Source: Psychrobacter sp. 1044 (lineage in GTDB: Bacteria > Pseudomonadota > Gammaproteobacteria > Pseudomonadales > Moraxellaceae). From it: a stretch of 60,248 bases of DNA. The notes under the pieces are model-generated. The model did no database searches. It saw nothing but the letters and a program-made list of their open reading frames with translations, and had not been told where the DNA came from. The stretch is from contig NZ_CAJHAZ010000017.1 of assembly GCF_904846525.1 (NCBI RefSeq), positions 1 to 60,248 on the forward strand, written 5' to 3'. Of the stretch, positions 19,539-28,912 are shown in pieces. A program made the position numbers and the translations under genes. How positions within the stretch are numbered: the first letter of the stretch is position 1; each line of letters starts with the position of its first letter.

Positions 19539-20864
19539 CTAAGCCGAGGCTAATGCTTGCGCAAGATCCGCTTTGATATCTTCGATGTGCTCGATACCAA
19601 TTGATAGACGTACCATATCAGTGCTTACACCTGCATTTTCGAGCTCTTGCTCATTAAGCTGGCGATGCGTGGTCGTCGCTGGATGACAGGCTAGTGATTT
19701 GGCATCACCTATATTGACCAAACGAGTAATCAATTGCAGCGCATCGATAAAGCGTGCACCTGCTTCTAGACCACCTTTGACTCCAAAGGTCAAAATAGCA
19801 GATGGCGTACCTTTCATGTATTTTTTGGCAAGCTCGTGCTCAGGATGATCCGGTAAACCCGCATACTTTACCCAAGCAACCTTGTTATGGTCACGTAGAT
19901 ATTCTGCGACGGCTTGGGCGTTTTGCACATGACGCTCCATACGTAGACTCAATGTCTCCATGCCCTGCAAAATACCAAAGGCATTCAATGGGCTAAGTGC
20001 CGCGCCCGTATTACGTAGTGGCGCCACGCGAGCACGAGCGATAAATGCCGCTGCGCCCACGTCTTTGACAAAGTTCACACCGTGATAACTATGATCTGGC
20101 GTGTTTAATAACGGAAAACGCTCAGGATAGTCGCCCCATGCGAATTTACCACTATCGACAATCGCCCCACCAATCGACGTACCTGTACCACTCATATATT
20201 TGGTCAATGAATGAATCACGATATCCGCACCAAACTCAAAAGGACGACATAACGCAGGCGTGGCAACCGTACTATCAATCACGACTGGCACACCATATTC
20301 ATGAGCAATATCACTTAATGCCTGAATATCTACGATATTGCCCAATGGATTACCGATGCTTTCGGCAAAGACCATCTTCGTCTTATCATCGATTAGATTA
20401 CGAATCGCTTCAGGGTCTTTATGATCGAAGAATCGCACTTCGATGCCTTGACGTGGCAACGCATGGGCAAATAAATTATAAGTACCACCATACAAGGTCG
20501 ACACAGCAACGATATTATCGCCCGCTTCACAGATGGTTTGAATTGCATAAGTGATGGCTGCCATGCCAGATGCTACGGCAAGGGCACCGATACCACCTTC
20601 GAGCGCCGCGACACGTTCCTCTAACACGGCATTGGTCGGGTTCATAATACGGGTATAGATATTACCTGCAACTTTTAGATCAAACAAATCAGCACCATGC
20701 TGAGTGTTATCAAAGGCGTACGAGCTGGTGTGATAAATCGGCACTGCGACCGCTTTGGTCGTTGGCTCAACGCTATAACCGGCATGAATAGCCAAGGTTT
20801 CAAGACGTTGAGGAGTCGCTGATTTTTGGGCTGTTTGCTGGGCTGCTTGTTCATCACTCATCAT
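19539..20864 (-). CDS. metY: O-acetylhomoserine sulfhydrylase (aminocarboxypropyltransferase)
   Basis: PLP enzyme that makes homocysteine (or related thiols) from O-acetylhomoserine and sulfide, in methionine synthesis. At 441 residues it has the length of MetY rather than MetB/MetC (~380-400). The signatures are ETLAIHAGY, NIYTRIMNPTNAVLEERVA, ALAVASGMAAI, LYGGTYNLF, and VIHSLTKYMSGTG, whose Lys forms the Schiff base. AAGGA precedes the ATG. It is transcribed alone, with nfuA upstream ending in its own terminator. Substrate choice between acetyl- and succinylhomoserine is inferred from length and family resemblance. Confidence 0.88.
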   Translation of the reverse strand: MMSDEQAAQQTAQKSATPQRLETLAIHAGYSVEPTTKAVAVPIYHTSSYAFDNTQHGADLFDLKVAGNIYTRIMNPTNAVLEERVAALEGGIGALAVASGMAAITYAIQTICEAGDNIVAVSTLYGGTYNLFAHALPRQGIEVRFFDHKDPEAIRNLIDDKTKMVFAESIGNPLGNIVDIQALSDIAHEYGVPVVIDSTVATPALCRPFEFGADIVIHSLTKYMSGTGTSIGGAIVDSGKFAWGDYPERFPLLNTPDHSYHGVNFVKDVGAAAFIARARVAPLRNTGAALSPLNAFGILQGMETLSLRMERHVQNAQAVAEYLRDHNKVAWVKYAGLPDHPEHELAKKYMKGTPSAILTFGVKGGLEAGARFIDALQLITRLVNIGDAKSLACHPATTTHRQLNEQELENAGVSTDMVRLSIGIEHIEDIKADLAQALASA

Positions 20865-20982
20865 ATATTCCTTTATTTCGATAAAAGCTATTAATCAATA
20901 AATGACTAATCAACAAATTATTAATCAACAATATGTCACTGAAAATTCAGCTAAAAAACAATCTACCAAATCATAGCAATAA

Positions 20983-21014
20983 AAAAAGCCAAGTTCATCA
21001 AAACTTGGCTTTTT
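20983..21014. terminator. Terminator after nfuA
   Basis: AAAAAGCCAAGTT (20983-20995) pairs with AACTTGGCTTTTT (21002-21014). On the minus strand it lies about 50 bp past the nfuA stop and ends in a T-run. Confidence 0.88.
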
Positions 21015-21067
21015 AATTAAAATAACTCTTCAGATATTACTTAACGCTTTTGCTTTTACTGAGATTT

Positions 21068-21751
21068 CTATTTATAGTAAGCGTTTTCGGTACGGGTATG
21101 ATCGGTTTCATCAATCACTTGGGTCAGCTCTGGAATTTGTTGTTTCAGCTGCACTTCAACGCCTTGACGTAAGGTCATGTCAACGGCTGAACAGCCTTGG
21201 CAACCACCACCAAACTTCAATACCGCAGTCAGACCAACGCCTTCTTCATCAATCAGTTCAAGCAACTGTACGTCGCCACCATGCGCCGCTAAGCCGGGAT
21301 TAATCTCTGACTGCAATACGTAGTTGATACGCTCTTCGACACTGGCATCCGCACCCACTTTAGGCACTTTAGAATTTGGTGCACGGAAGGTCAGCTGACC
21401 ACCAAAACGGTCTTTATTATAATCAATCACCGCATCTTCTAAATAAGGAACTGACGCCGCTTCGATAAAGGCAGAAAAACTGTCATACGTAAAACGCAGG
21501 TCAGCGCTATCCTCTTCGCCCGGTTGGTTATAAGCCATACAGCACTCTGCACGCGGCGTACCTGGATGCTCAACGAAAATACGCACGCCGATACCATCGG
21601 TATCCTGCTTGGATAACAAATCTGCTAAGTAGCTTTGGGCTGACTCAGTAATAGTAATATTGCTTTTTGCTACAGTTTGCTCAGTATCTAGCGCTGATTC
21701 ATAGTCTGCTGACTGGTCTAGTTGGCTCTCAGCTTGGTTGTGCTCACTCAT
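21068..21751 (-). CDS. nfuA: Fe/S biogenesis protein NfuA
   Basis: Carrier that delivers 4Fe-4S clusters to target enzymes under stress. The 227 residues comprise a variable N-terminal tail (about 1-30), a degenerate A-type domain (about 31-130, with [16 protein letters not shown]) and a C-terminal Nfu domain. The Nfu domain has [19 protein letters not shown] and the cluster-binding pair Cys184 and Cys187 in [13 protein letters not shown]. The first ~30 residues are an acidic/Gln-rich stretch longer than in E. coli NfuA (191 aa). The 528 bp upstream show no gene. Confidence 0.95.
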   Translation of the reverse strand: MSEHNQAESQLDQSADYESALDTEQTVAKSNITITESAQSYLADLLSKQDTDGIGVRIFVEHPGTPRAECCMAYNQPGEEDSADLRFTYDSFSAFIEAASVPYLEDAVIDYNKDRFGGQLTFRAPNSKVPKVGADASVEERINYVLQSEINPGLAAHGGDVQLLELIDEEGVGLTAVLKFGGGCQGCSAVDMTLRQGVEVQLKQQIPELTQVIDETDHTRTENAYYK

Positions 21752-22279
21752 AATATGTCCTATGCGTTATGACACAAACGCTATATCTGTCATGGCTACT
21801 GTGTCGTGAATTTAAAATTAGGTAGCGGGTATAAGTTATGCGGGTTATCAATCATTACGGTCTGTTGTCTTAAAATACGGACTGCCGTTGTTATAACATT
21901 TTGCTCAATTTATAGCAGCTATTATAACGTACTCAGACGACAATTCCGACTGCGCTACTGTGAATTAAACCAAAATGCTCACAAATGACTGCTATCGGTT
22001 TTATCAATGCTTTATTAACAATGACGAAATAGTTACGATAAATAGCGCTTATCTAATGATTGATATATCCCCTACTATATAAAGACAGCTACCGTGATTA
22101 TCAAGCACCTAGAACACTAACTAACCACCTACTTTCTTCCGAATGCTACGGCATGTCTAACACTGTGTGAAACCATACAACCAAAGCACTTATCATGTTT
22201 GCTATTTTCTAGCGCTAGTTTTAGATCTATTTACAAGGTAAAGTGTATTGTCATAAATATCTTTTTATAGGTTTACTTA
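21752..22279. other. Intergenic region between nfuA and the small membrane ORF
   Basis: An AT-rich stretch with no credible coding sequence. A 60-codon open frame at 21806-21988 has no ribosome binding site or family features. No tRNA-like fold or terminator was seen. Confidence 0.45.
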
Positions 22280-22573
22280 TTGATTATTATATTAGGCATT
22301 CTTGTTGCCCTTATTATAGTCGTCGCGCTTTTAGTACCGGAGGGTGTTGACTATACCAAAGCTGTAAAAGAAATTATGTCTCGCTATATCAAAATTCATG
22401 TAGCGTTGGTATTTTTTCGTAATCCATTACTCCAGTTGATATTCTTTTATATTGACTATAGAGATCGCTTAGATATCGAAGAAAAGAGGATGTTCAAACG
22501 TTATTTTATAACGCAATTTTTTAGCATCTTTATATTTATTACTATAATTTTCATTGTTAAACATTACATTTGA
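22280..22573 (+). CDS. Small membrane protein of unknown function
   Basis: A 97-residue open frame starting at TTG (22280), with TAGG about 9 nt upstream. It has two strongly hydrophobic segments: the N-terminus (IIILGILVALIIVVALLV) and the C-terminus (FFSIFIFITIIFIVKHYI), plus a hydrophobic patch LVFFRNPLLQLIFFYI in between and a charged DYRDRLDIEEKRMFKRY segment. That layout is plausible for a real inner-membrane protein. I do not recognise a family. It lies 37 bp before a hydrolase gene on the same strand and may be co-transcribed with it. The weak start keeps confidence low. Confidence 0.45.
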   Translation: MIIILGILVALIIVVALLVPEGVDYTKAVKEIMSRYIKIHVALVFFRNPLLQLIFFYIDYRDRLDIEEKRMFKRYFITQFFSIFIFITIIFIVKHYI

Positions 22574-22610
22574 GCTAGCAGAAATTTCATATTTTAGTTG
22601 AATCAATCTT

Positions 22611-23570
22611 ATGATGACACAAACACTGAATCTAGTAACGACCAAAGACGACGAACAAGTAGCCGTTTGGAAGATTGTGGATAATACAAAAGACGAAACA
22701 AAGAGCGATACCCCTACCACCAATACCTTTGCCATAAAATCGCAAAACATATTTTTGACGCACGGCACGTTTTCGGACAAACAAACCTGTTTGAAAATCG
22801 CTGAGTATCTAGCCCGCCTCGGTCATCATTGCTACATCATGGAATGGCGCGGTCATGGCGCAAGCTCAATACCCAAAGAAAAATTCAATTTCGAAACGGT
22901 TGCAACCTATGACTATGAAGCGACTTTTCGCTACCTTTTTGAGGAATTAAAACTCGATAATCTACATTGCGTCACCCATAGCGGCGGCGGGGTTGGCTTA
23001 ACGATGTTTTTGATCCAGTATCCCTGCTATATCGATAAGATTAATAGCGCCAGCATGTTTGCCTGCCAAGCTTATGGCGCTGCAATAAATCCGATAAATC
23101 ATACTAAAATTCTTGTAGCAAAATTATTCACGCGGCTGGTTGGCTATATCCCTGCTAAAAAAATCAAGCTAGGGCCTTTTAATGAAAGCTATCATATGAT
23201 GAACCAGTGGTACGACTGGAATCTACAAAAAAACTTTAACAGCAGTTTTCTTAAGCAACGTACATTTAATACAGCCAGCATGGATACATTCGCCGCTGAT
23301 GATGCACCTTTAGACTACCGGCAACAGATGCCAAAAATCACGATACCTATCTATGCTATCAGCGCAAAAGGCGACAATTTCATCTCCCCTACTCGTGGTT
23401 GTCAGCTGTTTTTTGAACCCTTTAAAAACCCTGCCAATATTTTTCGAGAATACTCGCTCAGCCATGGGGATTTGGACGATTATACGCACAGCCGCATTAT
23501 GATCAGTCGCAATGCGGCGACAGAGATTTGGCCAACAGTTACCGCGTGGATTGAGCAGCACGCCCGTTAA
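22611..23570 (+). CDS. Alpha/beta-fold hydrolase
   Basis: A 319-residue cytosolic alpha/beta hydrolase. An oxyanion-like segment is FLTHGTFSDKQT; the nucleophile elbow is CVTHSGGGVG (Ser in T-H-S-G-G, a small departure from GxSxG); the catalytic acid and base are probably in ISAKGDN and YSLSHGDLDDY near the end. The insertion between the elbow and the acid contains a Phe/Tyr/Trp-rich cap (YHMMNQWYDWNLQ). It resembles lysophospholipase- or lipase-type family members, but substrate cannot be told. There is no signal peptide. No strong ribosome binding site precedes the two adjacent ATGs at 22611 and 22614. Confidence 0.75.
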   Translation: MMTQTLNLVTTKDDEQVAVWKIVDNTKDETKSDTPTTNTFAIKSQNIFLTHGTFSDKQTCLKIAEYLARLGHHCYIMEWRGHGASSIPKEKFNFETVATYDYEATFRYLFEELKLDNLHCVTHSGGGVGLTMFLIQYPCYIDKINSASMFACQAYGAAINPINHTKILVAKLFTRLVGYIPAKKIKLGPFNESYHMMNQWYDWNLQKNFNSSFLKQRTFNTASMDTFAADDAPLDYRQQMPKITIPIYAISAKGDNFISPTRGCQLFFEPFKNPANIFREYSLSHGDLDDYTHSRIMISRNAATEIWPTVTAWIEQHAR

Positions 23571-23576
23571 AATAGC

Positions 23577-23633
23577 GGTGCGGTTGTAGCCTAACTACAG
23601 CATGGTACGAACTATAATCAGAAACCGCACACC
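23577..23633. other. Imperfect multi-stem inverted repeat before nadM
   Basis: GGTGCGGTT (23577-23585) is complementary to AACCGCACACC (23623-23633), with one bulge, and encloses a small TGTAG/CTACA stem. No T-run follows. It could be a weak terminator of the hydrolase gene or an RNA element in the nadM leader. Confidence 0.4.
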
Positions 23634-23747
23634 TCTAAACATCTTTATACTTGTCAGCGAGTGATAGGCTGTGTCAGTATTGGCGTCATTACTTTTTACT
23701 CAATAAATTTTAACCAATGAAATATCCGTAGTAGGAAAGTGGCGTAT

Positions 23748-24797
23748 ATGAGCGAATCATCAGAGCAAAGTTCAGCTAAAGATAATAAACACTATCGTTA
23801 TTTGGTTTTTATCGGGCGTTTCCAGCCCTTCCATCGTGGACATAAAGCGGTCATTGACGAAGCATTGAAGCGTGCTGATAATGTCATTATGTTGATCGGC
23901 TCTGCTAACTTACCGCGTAGTTTACGCAATCCATTCAGCGTCGCTGAGCGTGCTGCCATGATTAAAGGCGCATATTCAGCAGAAGCAGCAGCACGTATTC
24001 ACTGCGTTGCTCTAGATGATGCACTCTACAACGACACACGCTGGCTACAGTACGTGCAAGCAGGCGTGAAGTCTATCACTGGTGATTTGCAAACTGATAT
24101 CGGCTTGATTGGTCATTCCAAAGACAGCTCCTCATATTATTTATCACTATTCCCCAACTGGGCGTCCGTCTCAGTACCGAGCTATCACAATCTATCCGCC
24201 ACCCCAATTCGTGATAGCTATCTAATGGGCGCGACCCCGACTCCTGAACGCACGCCTGAGTCGACGCGCAAGGTTTTGAATGACTTCAAAAAAACAGACG
24301 AATATCAAAGTCTGCACGAAGAAGCCGACTTTATTGATAAATATAAAAGACAGTGGGAATCAGCGCCTTATCCACCAACCTTTATGACAGCAGATGCCCT
24401 GATTGTCCAGTCAGGACATATTCTATTGGTTGAGCGCCGCAGCATGCCAGGGCGCGGACTTTGGGCATTACCAGGCGGATTTTTAAATCCAAAAGAGACC
24501 TTATTCGATGCCTGTATCCGTGAGCTACGTGAGGAGACTCGCTTAAAAGTCCCTGAGCCAGTATTGCGCGGCTCTTGTCATAGTCAGCATACCTTTGACG
24601 ACCCATATCGCTCAGCACGTGGTCGGACGATTACCCAAGCCTTTTATTTTCAACTTAAAAATGACCCAAAAGGCTTGCCAAAAGTAAAAGGTGGCGACGA
24701 TGCAGCCACGGCTTTTTGGCTACCACTCGCTGAGCTTGACGCTACTATGATGTTTGAAGACCATTATGCAATTATCACTAAAATGGTTGGTTTATAG
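23748..24797 (+). CDS. nadM: Bifunctional nicotinamide-nucleotide adenylyltransferase / Nudix hydrolase
   Basis: Joins NMN and ATP to make NAD (N-terminal domain), and probably hydrolyses ADP-ribose (C-terminal Nudix domain). The N-terminal domain (about residues 15-190) has FIGRFQPFHRGHKAV, the nucleotidyltransferase GxFxPxHxGH motif, and LSATPIRDSYL. The C-terminal domain (about 220-345) has the Nudix box GFLNPKE...RELREET; the usual Gly near its end is Arg. Start: the frame opens with GTG at 23739, but AGGAAAG overlaps it, so the ATG at 23748 is preferred (349 residues). nadV follows after 133 bp. Confidence 0.92.
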   Translation: MSESSEQSSAKDNKHYRYLVFIGRFQPFHRGHKAVIDEALKRADNVIMLIGSANLPRSLRNPFSVAERAAMIKGAYSAEAAARIHCVALDDALYNDTRWLQYVQAGVKSITGDLQTDIGLIGHSKDSSSYYLSLFPNWASVSVPSYHNLSATPIRDSYLMGATPTPERTPESTRKVLNDFKKTDEYQSLHEEADFIDKYKRQWESAPYPPTFMTADALIVQSGHILLVERRSMPGRGLWALPGGFLNPKETLFDACIRELREETRLKVPEPVLRGSCHSQHTFDDPYRSARGRTITQAFYFQLKNDPKGLPKVKGGDDAATAFWLPLAELDATMMFEDHYAIITKMVGL

Positions 24798-24930
24798 AAT
24801 TTTATCAGATGACTATCCGATTTTTCATTAACAATTTTCCACGCCCAAGCTGATAGACAGCAAGGGCTAACCGCCGTAACTGTTCTTTCATTAACGCAGC
24901 TACGGCATCTCAAAGCAGAGGAGTTCTGTG

Positions 24931-26328
24931 ATGTATACCAGCAATTTAAACAATTTAATTCTAAATAGCGACAGCTACAAAACCTCACATTGGGTGCAAT
25001 ACCCAAAAGGTAGTGAGTATCTGTCCAGCTACATTGAGGCGCGTAAAGGTGACTACGATGTGGTGTTCTTTGGCTTGCAAGCCTTTATTAAAGAATATCT
25101 AAGCACGCCAATCACTCATCAAGACATTGATGAAGCCGAAATGGTCATTCAAGCACACGGTTTGACTTTTAACCGTGCTGGCTGGGAACGTTTGGTTGAT
25201 AAACATGGCGGTTATTTACCACTGCGCATCGAAGCCATACCTGAGGGTAGCATCGTACCCGTGTCCAACGTCGTCTGCCAAGTTATCAATACCGATCCTG
25301 AGTTTTATTGGTTGCCAAGCTATATCGAGACTGCCTTGCTTCGTGCCATCTGGTATCCATCAACCGTCGCTAGTGTCTCGCATTATTGCAAAGGCATCAT
25401 TCGTCAAGCGTTAGAAAAATCAGCAGACAATACCGAATCACTCACTTTTCGTTTGCACGATTTCGGCTCGCGCGGGGCATCTAGTCAAGAGTCTGTCGCG
25501 CTCGGCAGCTTAGCGCATTTGGTGAACTTTTCTGGTACCGATTCGATGACAGCGTTGGTGGCTGCCAGCCGCTGGTACCACATGGATAAGGACATGCCAG
25601 CCTTTTCTATTCCTGCCGCTGAGCATAGCACTATGACCGCATGGGGTCGTGATGGCGAAACCGCTGCTTTTGCCAATATGATTGAGCAGTTTGGCGGCGC
25701 TGGTAAAAGCTTCTCAGTGGTCTCTGACAGCTATGACTTATGGAACGCCATTGATAATATCTGGGGCGGCAGCTTAAAAGATGATGTAAAAAATATGGGC
25801 GGGACTTTGGTTATCCGACCCGATAGTGGTGAGCCTGCCAAAGTGGTTCGCGAAGCCTTAGAGCGCTTGGCAGTAAAATTTGGAACAACAATTAATAGTA
25901 AAGGCTATAAAGTGCTGCCTGATTATGTACGTGTCATCCAAGGGGATGGCATAAGCCCACAAAGCTTAACTAAGATCATTGAGGTGATCATGAAAGCAGG
26001 CTTTAGCGCAGAGAATGTGACATTTGGTATGGGCGGTGGTCTATTACAACAAGTCAACCGCGACACCATGAGCTGGGCGATGAAAGCCAGTGCTATCTCT
26101 ATCGATGGCACATGGACAGACATCTATAAAGACCCTATTACCAGCCGCTCAAAACGCTCAAAGAAGGGACGTTTGGCGCTGGTCAAAAACAGCAATGGAC
26201 AGCTAAAAACCATCAAGGCTGAAGACCTATCTGCAGACGCAGATAACCTACTGCGTGATATTTATGTCGATGGTAAATTATTAATTGAAGACAATCTCAC
26301 CACTATTCGGGAGCGTGCAGGATGGTAG
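24931..26328 (+). CDS. nadV: Nicotinamide phosphoribosyltransferase
   Basis: Converts nicotinamide and PRPP to NMN, the substrate of the NadM domain encoded just upstream, so the two genes give a two-step nicotinamide-to-NAD route that bypasses deamidation. The 465 residues match bacterial NadV and vertebrate NAMPT. Clear motifs are SDSYKTSHWVQYP at the N-terminus, FRLHDFGSRGASSQES, SIPAAEHSTMTAWG with the catalytic His, and VIRPDSGEP. Start: GGAG lies 7 nt before the ATG at 24931; the frame's GTG one codon earlier is less well placed. The gene ends 4 bp before the SGNH hydrolase start. Confidence 0.95.
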   Translation: MYTSNLNNLILNSDSYKTSHWVQYPKGSEYLSSYIEARKGDYDVVFFGLQAFIKEYLSTPITHQDIDEAEMVIQAHGLTFNRAGWERLVDKHGGYLPLRIEAIPEGSIVPVSNVVCQVINTDPEFYWLPSYIETALLRAIWYPSTVASVSHYCKGIIRQALEKSADNTESLTFRLHDFGSRGASSQESVALGSLAHLVNFSGTDSMTALVAASRWYHMDKDMPAFSIPAAEHSTMTAWGRDGETAAFANMIEQFGGAGKSFSVVSDSYDLWNAIDNIWGGSLKDDVKNMGGTLVIRPDSGEPAKVVREALERLAVKFGTTINSKGYKVLPDYVRVIQGDGISPQSLTKIIEVIMKAGFSAENVTFGMGGGLLQQVNRDTMSWAMKASAISIDGTWTDIYKDPITSRSKRSKKGRLALVKNSNGQLKTIKAEDLSADADNLLRDIYVDGKLLIEDNLTTIRERAGW

Positions 26329-26332
26329 TAAT

Positions 26333-27175
26333 ATGATAAATAGCAATAAAATCGCCTCGGTGGCAAGAGATGTACTGCTTGCTCCTATTTATTTTTATCA
26401 AGGGCGCAAAATTAAGCGTGATACGGTACGTCTACCTGAGCCAAATGGTGAAAGGCACGGGCAAGTTCAATTAAATGACGCGATTGAGTCGCCAAAAGAA
26501 GCGCACAAGCGGACATTAAACCTAATGGTCGTTGGCGATTCGGCGGCGGCTGGCGTCGGTAGTGAGACGCAGCAAGAGGCGCTTGTCGGTAACTTAATTC
26601 CTGTTTTGACGCAGCAGTCTGCTATCCAAAATCAGTTTGATATACTGAACTGGTCATTGCAAGCGACGACGGGGCATACCAGCTTTGATATCTTGCGTAG
26701 GCTTTATGTTCTACCCGCGCCTAGCCAGCCTGTTGATGTGATGGTACTGAGTGTCGGCGTCAACGACACCACATCTAAAGTCTCTGTGGATAAATGGCAA
26801 CAGCAAATTGAAAGTATTATCGCTATCGCTCAGCGTAAATTTGGCGTGCGAGAGTTGATTTTTTTAAGCCTGCCGCCGATGGCACAAATGCCTGCGATAC
26901 CTGCTCCGCTAAGTAATTTTGTGGGTGCTAAAGCCTCTATCCTTGATAACACGTTGCAGCAAGTTTGCGCCGCTCATGATAGTGTCACTTATATGGCCAC
27001 TGACTTTCCAAGAATGATAGCAGAGCATTCAAACGGGTCACCCATCGATATCAAAGTGATGTTTGCCAGTGACGGTTTTCATCCTAGCAGCCTCATGTAT
27101 GGCTATTGGGCGCAGCAATTGTCAGAGTTGATTATACAGTTACTGAACCCTTCCGATGCTGAGTTGACTGATTAA
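26333..27175 (+). CDS. SGNH/GDSL-type hydrolase
   Basis: A 280-residue esterase-like protein with the SGNH blocks in order: MVVGDSAAAGVG (block I, nucleophile Ser), a Gly-containing TGHTSFDIL region (block II), SVGVNDTTS (block III, Asn) and DGFHPSSLMYGYWAQ (block V, Asp and His). The start at 26333 (MINSNKIASV) is preferred because it lies 4 bp after nadV with AGGA 10 nt upstream; an alternative at 26285 would overlap nadV by 44 bp. No obvious signal peptide, though IASVARDVLLAPIYFYQGRK is fairly apolar (first 20 residues). It is almost surely co-transcribed with nadM-nadV. Substrate unknown. Confidence 0.85.
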   Translation: MINSNKIASVARDVLLAPIYFYQGRKIKRDTVRLPEPNGERHGQVQLNDAIESPKEAHKRTLNLMVVGDSAAAGVGSETQQEALVGNLIPVLTQQSAIQNQFDILNWSLQATTGHTSFDILRRLYVLPAPSQPVDVMVLSVGVNDTTSKVSVDKWQQQIESIIAIAQRKFGVRELIFLSLPPMAQMPAIPAPLSNFVGAKASILDNTLQQVCAAHDSVTYMATDFPRMIAEHSNGSPIDIKVMFASDGFHPSSLMYGYWAQQLSELIIQLLNPSDAELTD

Positions 27176-27210
27176 AAACCATTGAGCCATTAATTCTAAA
27201 AATCTAAATA

Positions 27211-27242
27211 AAAAAAACCGCTGAATAGTCAGCGGTTTTTTT
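27211..27242. terminator. Terminator between the SGNH hydrolase and rpmE2
   Basis: AAAAAAACCGCTGA (27211-27224) pairs with TCAGCGGTTTTTTT (27229-27242) over a 4-nt loop, between two convergent genes, with runs suited to both directions. Confidence 0.92.
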
Positions 27243-27315
27243 ATGTTCTTAATACTATAGCTGTGCATGTTTGAAAAAACACATGCTCAAAATAATATCA
27301 CGCAATACGTGTGAA

Positions 27316-27597
27316 TTATTCTGCAGCGTCAGTATCAGCAGCTTTCTTACGGCCACCAAATGCACCAAAGCGTTTGTTGAAGCTAGCAACACGGCCTTCA
27401 GTAGAAGTTTTGCGTTGTTCGCCAGTATAGAATGGATGCGACGCACTTGAGATATCAAGTGGGTAGTATGGATATTCTGACCCTTCGTATTCACGAGTGG
27501 TTTTGGTTTTAACGGTTGAACGAGTTAAGAAAAACACGTCAGCGTTAGTGTCATGGAATAAAACTTCTTGGTAATTAGGATGGATATCTTTACGCAT
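27316..27597 (-). CDS. rpmE2: 50S ribosomal protein L31, type B
   Basis: A 93-residue L31 of the zinc-free type B: it starts [16 protein letters not shown] and has [18 protein letters not shown] near the end, and there is no Cys in the protein. In other bacteria this C-minus form replaces the zinc-binding L31 under zinc shortage and is under Zur control. I see no clear Zur palindrome upstream. It is a single gene with a terminator just downstream. Confidence 0.95.
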   Translation of the reverse strand: MRKDIHPNYQEVLFHDTNADVFFLTRSTVKTKTTREYEGSEYPYYPLDISSASHPFYTGEQRKTSTEGRVASFNKRFGAFGGRKKAADTDAAE

Positions 27598-28070
27598 AAT
27601 AAACTCTCTATGTCCGATGTATGTATAGCGCTCTTGAACACCATCTTAGACGATGTGTCAAACAAGTCATGACATACGTAACTGAGGCACTAAGGGACAT
27701 TGATAAGTATGGCAGCTGCGTCACTGGCTTATTCCAGCACCCAACACCATTCCTCTGCTCACTTAGCCTTTCCCCAGCGGGAAAATCAAACCGCGATTTT
27801 AACGGTTTTTACCGCTAGACGCAAGCAGCAGTTGTGAGTGATATATGTGATAAGTTGTGACCAAAATCTCTATTTTGTTGAGAGGCATACGCTATATTAG
27901 TATAATATTAAATAAATTAAAATAACCAATAGACATTTTAAGTTTAGATTTATTTAATAATTTATTTTTGATATTCATCACTTGTCAATGATGATGATGA
28001 TGGATACCGTCTTATTTCGTCTCATTAATCAAGCACCCACTATTTATAAACACTCAATAAGGACAATATA
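27598..28070. other. Intergenic region between rpmE2 and the YceI gene
   Basis: A 473-bp divergent intergenic region, very AT-rich from about 27880 to 27970 and with a GATGATGATGATG trinucleotide run near 27990. An open frame at 27621-27818 has no ribosome binding site or recognisable product. Promoters of both genes must lie here, but none stands out. Confidence 0.45.
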
Positions 28071-28694
28071 ATGATAAATACTGTTATGAAGAATAGCGCA
28101 AAAGCCCTGCTTATCAGCTCAGCACTGGCACTCACTACTGTTGCAGGTGCGGCATTACCTAATCAATGGCAATTAGACGACTCGCATACCCGTGTGGGAT
28201 TTTCTGTCAATCACTTAGGATTTTCGACCACCATGGGTCATTTTAACGACGTCAAAGGGGTCGTAAATTACGATGTTAAAGCACCCAGTAAAACCAATAT
28301 GAGCTTCACCATTGCAACCGATAGCATTGACACCAATTGGGATGCACGTGATGAGCATTTAAAAAAGGCTGAATTTTTTAACGTCGCCAAATATCCAACC
28401 ATGACCTTTAAATCAACCAGCGTAAAATTTATAAATCCGCAACAAGCCAAGGTCACAGGTGACTTTACTATGCTGGGTCAAACCAAACCATTAACTTTGG
28501 ATGTGACTTTGAATAAAATCGCCAACAGCCCTCTTACCAAAGAGCCAGTTATTGGCTTCCGTGCAACGGGTAATATTGATCGCGCAGCCTATGGTATGAC
28601 AGCTTTCGCAGATGGCATTACCACCAATGTCCCGATCCAAATCGATGGTGAGTTGATAGAGAAAAAAGCGCAAACCAACAAAAAATCTAAATAA
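28071..28694 (+). CDS. YceI family protein (periplasmic)
   Basis: A 207-residue protein with an N-terminal signal peptide, probably cleaved after TTVAGA (about residue 27). The mature lipocalin-like fold is marked by WQLDDSHTRVGFSVNHLGFS, then WDARDEHLKKAEFFNVAKYP and KVTGDFTMLGQTKPLTLDV, all typical of the YceI family, which binds polyisoprenoids such as ubiquinone-8. AAGGA 7 nt upstream supports the start. It is monocistronic and ends at a terminator whose arms recur 1.3 kb further on. Confidence 0.93.
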   Translation: MINTVMKNSAKALLISSALALTTVAGAALPNQWQLDDSHTRVGFSVNHLGFSTTMGHFNDVKGVVNYDVKAPSKTNMSFTIATDSIDTNWDARDEHLKKAEFFNVAKYPTMTFKSTSVKFINPQQAKVTGDFTMLGQTKPLTLDVTLNKIANSPLTKEPVIGFRATGNIDRAAYGMTAFADGITTNVPIQIDGELIEKKAQTNKKSK

Positions 28695-28732
28695 GTCTAA
28701 TTTTAGCCAAGCACAAATCTCTACATACTCTA

Positions 28733-28764
28733 AAAAAAGCAGCCATCATAATGGCTGCTTTTTT
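28733..28764 (+). terminator. Terminator after the YceI gene
   Basis: AAAAAAGCAGCCAT (28733-28746), loop CATA, ATGGCTGCTTTTTT (28751-28764). Both arms are identical in sequence to those at 30038-30069. Confidence 0.92.
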
Positions 28765-28912
28765 GACAATAATGAATCAACTCACTCGACATTTATATAT
28801 ATTCAATAAATCGCATAAATACTTTCTATTTGCTTGTTAACCTCAGTTTTTATTGTTATATTCATATATACGGATTTACGAATATAAAACATAACGCTGA
28901 GGGAGCAGAAAG

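Noticed and set aside
20138..20554. 138-codon plus-strand open frame within metY
   Set aside because: Antisense shadow of a conserved PLP enzyme; no ribosome binding site.
27621..27818. 65-codon open frame in the gap before the YceI gene
   Set aside because: No ribosome binding site or recognised family; overlaps the likely promoter region of rpmE2.
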